Assembly: GCA_001931905.2 (NCBI GenBank)
Contig: MSJI02000606.1
Coordinates: forward strand, 37,870-101,869
Length of the DNA: 64,000 bases
Reading direction: 5' to 3'
DNA from: Cladosporium sp. IMV 00045
Taxonomy: Eukaryota > Ascomycota > Dothideomycetes > Cladosporiales > Cladosporiaceae
In this document: positions 40,788 through 50,744 of the stretch, in pieces
Position numbering within the stretch: position 1 is the first letter of the stretch
Layout: each line of letters opens with the position of its first letter
Made by a program: the position numbers and the translations under genes
The notes under the pieces: generated by a model
Told to the model about the DNA's origin: nothing
Database searches by the model: none
Seen by the model: only the letters and a program-made list of their open reading frames with translations

Positions 40788-41981
40788 CTACAACCTTGCT
40801 TTCTCACCAGCACCAGAATCTCCCGTTACCAGCTTCTTGCAATCCTGCACAAGCTCCCATCCAAGCTCACCGTAAGGCTTCATCTGCGCCGCGTAATCGC
40901 CTGCCTTCTCACTACTCGCCTGGCGCTGGGCATACCGCGCCGCGATGCCCTGCATGATCACCGAGCCTCTGTAGATGTTGAAAGCTTCGCCCCAGGTAAA
41001 GTCCTTGGATGGATACTCCCAGCCTGCGACTTGCTCGTACCACGCCTTGCATTCCTCCTGCGTGGGTAGACCAGGCGTAGCGCCTGCGACGAAGGCAGGG
41101 TTTGCACGACCCGCAGAACGGGCGCGTGGAGAAGAGGCGGTCGTATATGGCATCATTAGGTTGGTGAGATCCGAGAGCGGGTGGCCAATTGTGCTCATTT
41201 CCCAGTCGAGAATACCGATGACCCGCGGCTCGGTCTTGTGGAAAACGACATTGTCAATCTTGTAGTCGCCGTGAACGAATGTAGATCTGTCTTTCGGCTG
41301 AGTCTGAGCATCCTTGAAGAACTCCACCATGTCATCGTAGTGGGGAATCTTGCCGACAGGCTCGTTGGTATCTTTATCTCTCGCCTGTGCTTGGCTTTCT
41401 GAGATGGTGGCAAATGTCTTGAGCTGTCGATTGTAGAACCCGCCATGTCGGCCGAACTTCTCGAGACCAACACTTTGCGGGCTCACACGGTGAAACTTGG
41501 CTAAAGTGGTGACGGCGCTGTGCCACATCTCTCTTCGGTGTTCAGGGCTGACGTCCGGGAGGGCTGGGTCTTCAAAGATACGGCCGTCGAGGAAGGACAT
41601 GATGTAAAAGGGCGTGCCGACGACGGAATCATCTTCACACAGACAGTAAGTCTTCGGTACTGGCACGTCGGTTTTCTCCAGGGCATGAAGGATTCGGTAT
41701 TCGCGGTCGACTTGATGAGCGGTTTTGGAAAGTAGCTTTCCTGGAGGCTTTTTTCGCATGACATACTTGCCGCCGTCAGGCGACTTCAACAGATACGTGG
41801 GATTGCTCTGACCATAGCCAAACTGGAAGTCTTTTGTCAGTCCTGCGATGCTCACAATTGAATATGTTCGGTGTAGCTTTACCTGCTTCACATCAAGTGG
41901 AGTGTTTATTTCCGGGACGTTTGCGTCCAGATATTGCTCCAGCGACTTAATATCGATCGGCTGTCTGATACGTCCCGCCAT
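40788..41981 (-). CDS. APH-fold phosphotransferase (ACAD10/11-kinase-like)
   Basis: Exons are 41981-41883 and 41822-40788, giving 377 aa; the 60-nt intron (41823-41882) has no stop, so unspliced RNA would also be read through. Splicing gives D-V-K-Q-F-G-Y-G-Q-S-N-P-T-Y-L-L, the usual start of this family's nucleotide-binding fold, which supports the intron. Further motifs are Y-V-M-R-K-K-P-P-G (lysine loop), F-V-H-G-D-Y-K-I-D-N (catalytic H-G-D-x-x-x-x-N) and G-I-L-D-W-E-M-S (the magnesium-binding D). This is the aminoglycoside-phosphotransferase-like domain found at the N-terminus of ACAD10/ACAD11, which in animals phosphorylates 4-hydroxyacyl-CoAs. Here it stands alone without the dehydrogenase part, as is common in fungi. 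The substrate is inferred only from that family. Confidence 0.85.
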   Translation of the reverse strand: MAGRIRQPIDIKSLEQYLDANVPEINTPLDVKQVKLHRTYSIVSIAGLTKDFQFGYGQSNPTYLLKSPDGGKYVMRKKPPGKLLSKTAHQVDREYRILHALEKTDVPVPKTYCLCEDDSVVGTPFYIMSFLDGRIFEDPALPDVSPEHRREMWHSAVTTLAKFHRVSPQSVGLEKFGRHGGFYNRQLKTFATISESQAQARDKDTNEPVGKIPHYDDMVEFFKDAQTQPKDRSTFVHGDYKIDNVVFHKTEPRVIGILDWEMSTIGHPLSDLTNLMMPYTTASSPRARSAGRANPAFVAGATPGLPTQEECKAWYEQVAGWEYPSKDFTWGEAFNIYRGSVIMQGIAARYAQRQASSEKAGDYAAQMKPYGELGWELVQDCKKLVTGDSGAGEKARL

Positions 41982-42831
41982 CTCGCGAGGAAATATTTGA
42001 GATGGTATATTCTATGGTATGTGGTGAGGGTGGGCAGTTTGTTGTATGAGAGCATTCGTAATACCTAGTAGCTGTCCAAGCGGAGGGCAAATGCCGAGGT
42101 TAGATGTCGCGGCCAGGGCACTCGAGACAAAGTTGCTGCGTATCGTTTTATTATTCCCGAGGCTCCAAACTGATCAAACATGAGTGCTCTGCTGGTGAGC
42201 GGTCTAGCTTCTCTGTATCGTTAAATTAAGGCTAGACCTCTCCTCATATTGGAGCATTTTAATCTTGCTTTCAGCCTTATACGTGGTGTCGTTTGATTTA
42301 TGCTTCCCAGCTTACATGTTGAATTCACAGACGTTGAACAGAATCATCGGTCACTCTTGATGGGCACACCGACTTGCTTTGATTGCCATGAAAGAACACC
42401 CCATGAGAGAAGAAAGATATGCACCAGTGAGATGGATTTGAGTACCACATAAAGCAGGTGTCAACGCGGAGTTACACAGCATAAATTATGGCTGAGAGGT
42501 GCTGTTTGCATGCAGTGATGACGCCGTCCGATTCGACTGCCATGCAGCTTTGCAGGGTGCCACCGTCTTTTACCGGCGTTGAAAGACAGCGCAAGGTTTT
42601 AAAATGAGAAGAGGGTATTGCAGTCAATTGCATGAGTGTCTGTTGTGCAGGCTCACACTGACTTCTACTTCACTTGTTGAGAGTTCGCTGATACGATGTT
42701 TTCTGACTTTCATGATTTCACGACTCTCCGTGACGTGGGCAGAAGCCCGCAAAAGAACATCAATATCATACTGGCAGTGTTAGGTGCTAAAGACAGATTG
42801 TGAGACGCCTCCCGAGTTGACATTCAAGTCA
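41982..42831. other. intergenic region
   Basis: Upstream of the APH-like gene and downstream of the next minus-strand gene. Nothing recognised; small A/T-rich blocks occur at 42130-42160 and 42200-42310. Confidence 0.6.
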
Positions 42832-44959
42832 TCAGTGCACGCCTGAGCTACCACCCACCACCGTGGCGAACGGACATACGTTACTCCAGTCCCTTTGGCA
42901 TTTCCTACGACAGAAGATGCAAACTTGGTTCACTGGAATGGGCTCGAATACGCCCCAGATTTTGTTGTCGCTTTCATCGGCATCCAATGGGAAGTAGAAC
43001 TTTTCAATCCCCGGCCCGACGGAGTCTAAGGAGAATCGCAGCACGTAGATAAGTCTGGCGTCTAGTGGATCACGAGTCTCCTGTATCAGAAGTGAATATG
43101 CAGGACTCCAGCGCGGTCCAGCCAGCCAGCTGCAGACACGTTCTGGAATAGTGTCGGGGTCGACAGAGAGGTGGGTGACGTCGCAAGCAAACAGTCGAGG
43201 AGGTTCAGGAAGCATGAATTCGCCTTGCACCTCCAGATGGTCGGACGCACCATGTGATTTCGCAGGCAAGCTGATTCGAATTGCCTCGCGTCTTTGATGT
43301 CTATCAAACTCGACTGTGAAAACGTTGTAATTGTGACGAGTTACGCCGAGGTAGCCGTAGATGTTTGCACGCTCGAAAGCGGCATGCACATCCTTGTGGG
43401 TGACCTCTGAGCCAGTGGATCGGTCGGGCGTATTGAGGAAAAGCTTGTGTGTGTAGTGAGACCTCGTGCGATGCACAAATAAAACGAATAGAGCCGCACT
43501 TGTTCGCGCCGAAAAGGTGGCCTGCCTTAATTTTGGGAACATTTGCAAAGACGTCAACCTGTCTACTAAATCAGTATGCGAAGTCTTGAATGGTATGCGG
43601 TCGAGAGAGCTTACACGATGTCGAACTTTTGGCGGTAGGTGGTGAAGGCTCTAAGCGTGGCGTGTGAGACTGAAACCCAATACTTGGATTCTGATCATGC
43701 AAGCCATACCTCCTTGGAGTCATATACTTGGATCTTGGAGGGTGTGGTGCAGACTCCTTTTCAGCGTTCTTCTGCACTCGAGCAGCCAAAGGACCTGCTT
43801 CCCCGACCCTCGAATGATAGCCAGGCACGACAAGAGCAAGAAGCTGTTGAGATCGCAGTAGATCTTGCCCTATTGCAAAGATATTTGTTCCAGGGTCATG
43901 GCGGGCGTCAAACAAGTTCTGCCATTCGCCTTTTCGATGATGGTCAACCTTGAGCCAGGCCTGGTGCGCATATCGACGAATCTTGGAAGGGTCATCGCCA
44001 TCCCTGGGTGCGAGAGAACAAGCGTCAATGACACAGCGGGACAAGAGATCGAAACCACATTTCATCGACTTGGTGCCATACTTTTGAATGATGCTCTGCG
44101 AATCAGATGTAGGGTTCATTGCTGAGACGGCAGAGAAAGACAGCTTCTTCCCCTTGCTGGGAGGATCTTTCACTCCCAGGCCACCCTGGTCGTCATAGAT
44201 GATGCTTGTTTCTGAATGTCCGGCATCAGCACTTAAACCACGCTTGGCGCTAGGTGGTCGAGCAGATTCGGAGCTCAATGTTCCGATGTCGCTGATCCGG
44301 GCATGTAGAGCATTGCAGAAATCTTGGAGGTTCTGTTGAAGCAGATCAACAACGCGTGTACGGAGGCCATCAACAATGCCCATGCCATCAAGTCGTGTGA
44401 TAAAGCCCTGGACACGGCTGATGCCGAAATCATGACATGGACCTCCCTCCTGAATGAATTGCTCAATGCCAATCTTCGCTAGCTGTTCGACGAATGGCTG
44501 TCGGAAGATTATCGACACAAGAACTTCTTCCGGGCTGAAGTCCTTTCGGGCGGAGTTGGTGATCTGGTCGCGTTCTCCATCTTGAGGCGGGGCAGGACTG
44601 GGAGGAAGAGAATGCACGCGGCTGGAGGTGTTCGGCAGAGATCGAGACACAGCTGGCGTCGGTGGTTGTGCAAGGGTAGTATCGGCCGGCTCTTTCTTCA
44701 TGGGTACATCGTAGAAGTTGGCGGCGAATTGCCGTTTGAACGTGGCTTCATCCAGGGGTTTCTCAGTTGGCCTGTTTCTTCCATTCCCCACAGCTGGCCT
44801 TTTGCTATGTTTCTGAGTGTCCACTGTGTTACTGTCGGCTTTTCGCTTGTTGAAGCTTGCCGATTTGCGGTCTTTGCGTGGTCCGCCATTATTGGAGTGC
44901 GGTTGGGACGGGGTTTTCGAGTTCAACTTCTTGGAGGAATTGGACTTTGACTTGGCCAT
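42832..44959 (-). CDS. hypothetical protein, probably nuclear, two exons
   Basis: Exon 1 is 44959-43615 and exon 2 is 43565-42832, joined over a 49-nt intron (GTAAGC...TTAG) with matching phases, giving 692 aa. Not recognised. The first 70 residues are very basic and Ser/Asn-rich (K-S-K-S-N-S-S-K-K-L, R-K-D-R-K-S), a likely nuclear signal. A Pro/Ser-rich linker follows, then a helical part (S-P-E-E-V-L-V-S-I-I-F-R-Q-P-F-V-E-Q-L). Next come a conserved-looking piece (A-H-Q-A-W-L-K-V-D-H-H-R-K-G-E-W) and, in exon 2, a beta-rich part with A-A-L-F-V-L-F-V-H-R-T-R. Near the end lies a Cys pair motif C-I-F-C-R-R-K-C. It could also be two genes, but the clean join argues for one. It is divergent from the chromodomain gene, with 1.0 kb between start codons. 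Confidence 0.6.
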
Positions 44960-45970
44960 CGCTGAGAATTGTGGGGCGGAACCCGACGACTTGAAAGATT
45001 AACTTAGGTTGAAGACCTGGAGGACTTGAGCCCACACAACAACCAGAAGGAAGCTCAATATGAAAAACCACTGGATATTCCGGCAGAAGCAGCGGATGCA
45101 CATGGAGGGTATTCTACCTACACAAGAAAGTCGATTGCATGCGTAATCTGCGAATAACCGCCTTCCCTCTTTGGAGTTCCACGACATGCTGGATCGGCCA
45201 CCGTGCTGCCTTTGCCCTCAACGACGATGATAGTACTATCGCGTCAAGATTGAGCGGATTGCATGATGATACATGCTCTCTGCAATTCTGTAACGCAGCA
45301 ATACGGTGGGTTATATTCCTATTGGGCATCAGACTTCCAGGCTTGATTAGCCGCTGGGCGGTGACGGGGGTTACCTGCGGAGCCTGCGGTCTTCGCTGTC
45401 AAAAACGAGAGGTCACATTCTGAAAGCCGCAAAAATCACTTCTGGTCGGAATCTGTGATTGCTGGGAGCCTGGCATCAACGCAACTTGGAATGTCTTCAC
45501 CTCCCGCAAGCCCCTGGCTATGGAAACTTTTCAAGGGTGACCGAATAATGAAGGATAAGCAAATTGGCCAGAAGCGAGCTTCTTCACTAGGATAAGTCAC
45601 GATCTATCTGGAAAGTATTTTTGACTGCAGCCACGGTCAGCATAGGCGTTTCCCGTACCCTGTCTTGGAATGACAGCCTACCAGTTTCCCAGTCACACAA
45701 CCACTGAGGCATAACTTAGCCAGACAGATGGCCACAATCAATTCAACCAGGGATCCTTGGTCTTGCGCCATGGGCAAGGTCGCCTGTGGCCTCCGCATCC
45801 CGTCTAAGAACGCGTATCAGATCGTATGGGGACCACGAGATAGACGCGGTCAGTGTCATGGCTTCTGGCAATCTCAAGTTGACTGAATCTTTCAAATACC
45901 CCTACCTTTTTCATGATGAAGTCTTCAGTCTGCTAGCTGGTGTACCAGAAGGCATCCGCTCGGAGGCCTG
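44960..45970. other. divergent promoter region between two nuclear-protein genes
   Basis: Upstream of both the 42832-44959 gene and the chromodomain gene. An open frame beginning with ATG at 45728 could be an upstream exon of the chromodomain gene, but I found no splice pair that keeps frame, so it is not annotated. Confidence 0.45.
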
Positions 45971-48900
45971 ATGTCCCTGCCCTCCGAGCGTCTTCCTCAG
46001 CGTGCCGAAGATTCTCTCATCTGGCTCAGGGCGCGTGAGGTCACTGCTGATCCCGAATTACGAGACCCTCAGCGGTGGGAAATACGCTTCGCAGCTTGTG
46101 CGGCGCGTGCAGCAGATGTCAGAGCCCGCGAGCAGGCCAAACGCGCCGCAGAGGATGGAAAGCAGGACGATGAGTTAAGGGCTAAGCTGAGTAAGTCCCC
46201 TAGAATCTCCAATGTTTGTGCTTCAACATCGAGCCGTTGGCGGCTCTATCATTGGTTGTGGAAGTTGACACTGTATCAGCACGAGAACATCAGTTCCCCT
46301 TGCGATCCAGAGGTACAGTCTGCTTGTTGCTTCGTGTAGTAAATCTGAACACTGCTAATGGACATGACAGAAGAGCCTGGGTTTGCAGTACCCAGGAAGG
46401 AAGAAGAGATCAATAGAAGTTTGGTCGGATCACCATCAGCCATATTGTCAAAGCCACTCGAAGTCCTCACACAATACAGGGGAGCTAAGGCCAGCCGCGC
46501 ACCTGATATGACATCAAGCAATACTCCGAAAGCAGGGGCATCTTTGAGTGACTCTGCGTCCCCCACGCACGCGCCCAGTGTCGCTTGTCAACCTTCCTAT
46601 ACCGCCTCACCGCGAGCTACGGATTTGGCAACGAGACTTGCTGCACCAGAGTCTGCGCCCATTCGACATGAACAGACTCGAGCGACACCGCAGACCAATG
46701 AGCTGGACACGACGCTTAATTTCACCATCGCCCGAATCGTCAGAAAACAGCTGCGCCAAGGTGAAACCAATTATAACATTCAATGGGAGCCATCTTGGGT
46801 AGCTTCCGACAGCGTGTTCGAAGGTAATGAGGGAAGATGCTGTGTAGCGGTACAAGGAAAGTTCTGGGAGGTCGTTGAGACACTGGAAGAAAGGATCCAC
46901 AACAGTGCGAAGGAGTGCAAAGTGCAATGGAAGAACACTTGGGAGCCAGCGAAAAATATCGACTCATCTGAAGGAGTCAAGGTCGCCGCATTCGAGGCGG
47001 ATCAGACAGATAGGAGGAGGTGTCGTGATGAAAAGCTGAAGCAAAGGCGGATACTTACCATCTCGGAGTCCGGTTTCCCAAGCGGGCAAGTTCTTCCACA
47101 GAGCGAGGAGGACTATGCCGCAGCGCAGCGACACGTTGCTTTACACTGGCCTGAGATTAAACCGCACGAGTCTCTCGATCTTTACGCGGCCATCTTCCAG
47201 ATCCAAAAAGAACTTTTGGGCGGTAAACTGCAAGCCCGCCAAACAAGGAAATTATGGCTCACCCTTCTCGTCAGTCCACAAATCCGCCCTCTTCGATGGA
47301 GGAAAGACTATATACACTCCGGCAGGACGTACTACTTCTCGGGATGTAGACGCAATGCTCTCATCTTCCAAGCTGTCGGCATACAGAATGGACATGATTA
47401 TTGCTCGAGGTGCACAAGTGAAGAGGGCCGAGTGGTTCCCTTTGTGGAGTGTGTACGTTCTGGCTTCAATGAGACATCGTGGTTTGAAGGCGCTTGTACG
47501 AACTGCGCCATCCAGGGCAGACATAGTTGCGAGCACTACACTGGCCTGGGCTTCAAAGGTATGTGCCTTTACCGAACATGCCATCCTTCTTGATGCATTC
47601 AATTCATTGGTACTGTCATTTAACAGCTCGTTCAGACCGTCAACCTTCACGGCATCCCCGGCATCGCCGTCGACCGGCTTCAATGTGCAGCAGTAGCCAA
47701 GATGAACTCATCGGGTCTCAAGACGACTTTGACGATCCTGATGATGAGACTGACTCCGTCTATGAGCTTGATAACGAGTACAGTGGCTCAGACAGCGACG
47801 ATGGCTTCGATGAATACAACGATGACGCTTTTGACGGCGAAAATTATGTCGATGACTTTGAAATTTTCGACGGTCCTTCTGAACCTGGTGACGTCCAACA
47901 TGATGGCGACTTTGACAACATACCGAACGAAATGGTCGGAGGCGACAATGCCCATGACGAATACAGACAAAGATCGATCAGCTCCACGTCGACTGAAGCC
48001 GGCTCCCTACCCACAAGCGAAGCTATTTCTGGAAGCGATTCGCACTCTATGACCTCCTTTGACCCGCCGTCATCAGCTCCTATTCTTGATGGCAACGAAC
48101 TGCAGACATCCAATCCTGGCAAGCTGCGAAGGATATTTCGTGATAAGGAAAGGAATAGACAGCCTGATTTGGATGAGTTGGGTCAAGGTACATCCACCAA
48201 TCTACCAACACCCCCCACCACTGGGCGCTCAGACAAAACATACAGCCACCGGAGTCATGACGGAACGTCAGCGCAAGCATTGCCTGACCGAGACCTGGAA
48301 TCAGACCGCAGTCAGGACGATTTGCACCGGAACCAAGTGCACCAAGACCCAAGACAGGATCTCTTAGCTGAAGCTGAAGCTGACGATGATATGATCTTCT
48401 CCGGAGGCCTTGATCGGATATCACCCATTCAAGATGCATCCGTCGTCTCCGCTATCGAAGACCCTACGAACCACAAGAGGCGTGCAAGCTTCGATGATAG
48501 ATCCATGTCTCTATCTGAAAAGGCCAAGGGCAAGAAACGTAAAGCTTCCCAACCACCGTCACAGGAGTGCTCATCGATTCGTCTCTCGTTAAAAGCTAGC
48601 GCACAGTCTACTAAACCATCCAGAGAATCGTCTAAGAGCGGGCGACCGCCAGCAGAAAGAATCGCCCGCAATTCCACCCACCCTGGATGCATAGCAGGAC
48701 AGCCTTGCTGGCACCCACTGGTGGGGGACTACACAGCCAGCGACCCTTCAGCGATCATCTACCACAACACATTACACACCAACCGCCGTACGACCGTCGC
48801 CGAGGTCGAATACATTCTCTCTCAATGCAATTGTCACTGGGCGAGCTTTTTCAGCCAGATGTGGGAAAGCTGGTGTCGTCAAGCGGGCAATGGTCAGTAT

Positions 48901-49017
48901 GCTTCTCTGGCTGAGCTGCTACTTCATCCGACTTGGCATGATGACGAACTGCGAGAAGCTGCGGCTGATTGTTGCCCGCGCGGTGAGAGGATTGTTATTT
49001 GTTTGGATGATGATTGA
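45971..49017 (+). CDS. chromodomain-like protein with DUF3716-like Cys module
   Basis: Supported exons are 45971-46190, 46371-47558 and 47627-49017, giving about 932 aa. A 33-nt microexon near 46281-46313 may split the first intron. Residues about 192-226 (F-T-I-A-R-I-V-R-K ... Y-N-I-Q-W) and 239-271 (W-E-V-V-E-T-L-E-E-R ... C-K-V-Q-W-K-N-T-W-E-P) look like two chromodomains; the second keeps the typical T-W-E-P ending. A Cys-rich module follows (D-Y-C-S-R-C ... F-V-E-C ... G-A-C-T-N-C ... H-S-C), resembling the fungal DUF3716 module. Then comes a long acidic Ser/Asp-rich region and a C-terminal part with C-I-A-G-Q-P-C-W-H and S-Q-C-N-C-H-W. A chromatin role is inferred from the chromo-like motifs. 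The N-terminus is uncertain because the ATG at 45971 lies within an open region. Confidence 0.62.
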
Positions 49018-49214
49018 TCTTGCTTTTGACATCGCTTCTCTTCTTATCTCTTTCCTTCCTGCTAGAGAGTTCCTGTTATGGTCATGAAGTATGCGATATT
49101 CAAAAATGGGCACGGGCATTGGCTTAGATCGCATATCACATAAGTATTTCACAGAGACATGAACGCCAAATGCTATTCAAACGCACATTCCTTATCCGAA
49201 GACATCATACCAAT

Positions 49215-50165
49215 TCAAGATAACCCCTTCACCATAAGTTCCTCGACCGTCTCAGCGATAACCTTCGCTAGCGCCCTCCCATCCTCCCAAACCTCATCAT
49301 GCTTCAAACCCTGCAACTTAACAAACCCCCTCCTCCGCACATGGCCTTCATCATCCCCAAAACCCCCCTCTGACAAACCCGCCCACATAGCCTCCGCCTG
49401 CTCCATCCCCACCAACTCATCCGCCTCCGAATGCACCACAACAGCCAACCTGCCCTCCGGCCAACTCTCCCCATAAACCCCACCAACCGGGCTCGCACTC
49501 TCCCAAATCCCCCTATCACTCCCAAACGCATTCACGACCAAATCGCGATACGCAGGCTGCTCGGCATTCTGCTCCACAAGAGCGGGAATGTCGTAGATAC
49601 CCTCAACAGCCACGATCGCCACGGGCGGCTCGACGTTCAATTCCAGCGCGAGGGTGCTCTCGTACTGCGCACCCCAGTAGCGTTTCATGGCGACTTGCAG
49701 CGCCAGTGTGGCGCCGCACGAGTGGCCGACGAGAACGTAGCGGGGGCCGAAGGCGTACGCTTCTTGCAGGTGGAGAATGGCGCGGAGCACGTCGGTGATG
49801 TGGTCTGGGTGCGAGGCGGTGCGGGAGGGGTCGTGTGGGCTGCTGGGGTGGGTGGGGTGGGAGGGGTAGGGGGATAGGCGGTAGTTGAGGGTGGCGATGC
49901 CGGAGATGGAGTTTTGGAGGTTGGGGGTGGTGTTTTGGAGGAGGTGCTGTTGAGTTTGGGAAATAGAGGCGGAGTCGATGAGGGGGTCGCGCCAGGCGCC
50001 ACCGTGGATGTAAATTATGAATAGGCGGTTAGGGTCGTTGGGCGTGGGTGCTCGAGGGAGGTAGAGGGAGAGGGTGTTGAGGTTGGACTCGTCGGAGTAG
50101 GGCACATCGGTCAGGTCCAGTGGGTAGATTGTCGGGTCAGACGCATTCGATGAAGCCATATTCAT
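49215..50165 (-). CDS. BNA7: kynurenine formamidase (Bna7-type alpha/beta hydrolase)
   Basis: Single exon, 316 aa. It has the oxyanion motif H-G-G-A-W at 54-58, the nucleophile elbow G-H-S-C-G with Ser149, an acid Asp249 in S-E-A-D-E-L-V, and the catalytic His289 in L-K-H-D-E-V-W. This order and spacing match fungal arylformamidases of the Bna7 type, which hydrolyse N-formylkynurenine to kynurenine and formate in tryptophan breakdown and NAD synthesis. No signal peptide, so probably cytosolic. The start ATG at 50165 is followed by a second at 50159. A stretch of about 20 residues rich in His, Pro and Ser (about 101-120) looks like a loop insertion. The next gene downstream in strand order (50745-51911) also belongs to aromatic catabolism. 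Confidence 0.85.
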   Translation of the reverse strand: MNMASSNASDPTIYPLDLTDVPYSDESNLNTLSLYLPRAPTPNDPNRLFIIYIHGGAWRDPLIDSASISQTQQHLLQNTTPNLQNSISGIATLNYRLSPYPSHPTHPSSPHDPSRTASHPDHITDVLRAILHLQEAYAFGPRYVLVGHSCGATLALQVAMKRYWGAQYESTLALELNVEPPVAIVAVEGIYDIPALVEQNAEQPAYRDLVVNAFGSDRGIWESASPVGGVYGESWPEGRLAVVVHSEADELVGMEQAEAMWAGLSEGGFGDDEGHVRRRGFVKLQGLKHDEVWEDGRALAKVIAETVEELMVKGLS

Positions 50166-50744
50166 TTGGTGCTCCTGGTCAGATCTTATGTTTTCTGGCT
50201 TGACAGTTGATTACGTTTCGCGAGATTCGCCGAAAAGTCTCTTGAAGCTGCTGAGGCGTCCAATATGCCGAACCGATTCGTTCCCGTGTCCTAGTGGCTA
50301 AGACGCAAGTTTTTCTCTTTTGATGGCAACTGCGAGATTGGACTTTGGAAAAGATTTTCGGTGACTTTGCTGTGTTGCTCAGAGTACATTGACGATGAAG
50401 TCGGAAAAGGACATGTTGCGGCTATGTTCCTGCGGGCGAAGTCGGCGTCGCAGCCGCAGCTTTGGACATGCTTGATGAAATGAAAATTGTACAACAACAT
50501 CATATTCAGTGAAATCAAACTACACTAAATCAGAGTCCGAATGAGATATAGTCTCGACACCGCCAGTTATCGTCGTGGAGTTCAGTTATGGCTATTCACA
50601 AAATCGTCAAATGCTATTCTGATATCGAAAGCCCCTGTCTTCATAAGGAAGTGATAGGCTTATATTATATGGCGAAGAATTCATTGCCTCGAGAATAGGC
50701 TCTTCCATAAAACAACTGACATGATATTTCTAATATTCGCAAAT
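50166..50744. other. intergenic region
   Basis: Upstream of the formamidase and downstream of the muconate cyclase. Nothing recognised; AT-rich at 50590-50700. Confidence 0.6.

Noticed and set aside
50270..50345. tRNA-like string (CCTAGTGGCTAAGACGC)
   Set aside because: It resembles a D-arm, but there is no B-box, T-arm or pairing acceptor stem within a tRNA length.
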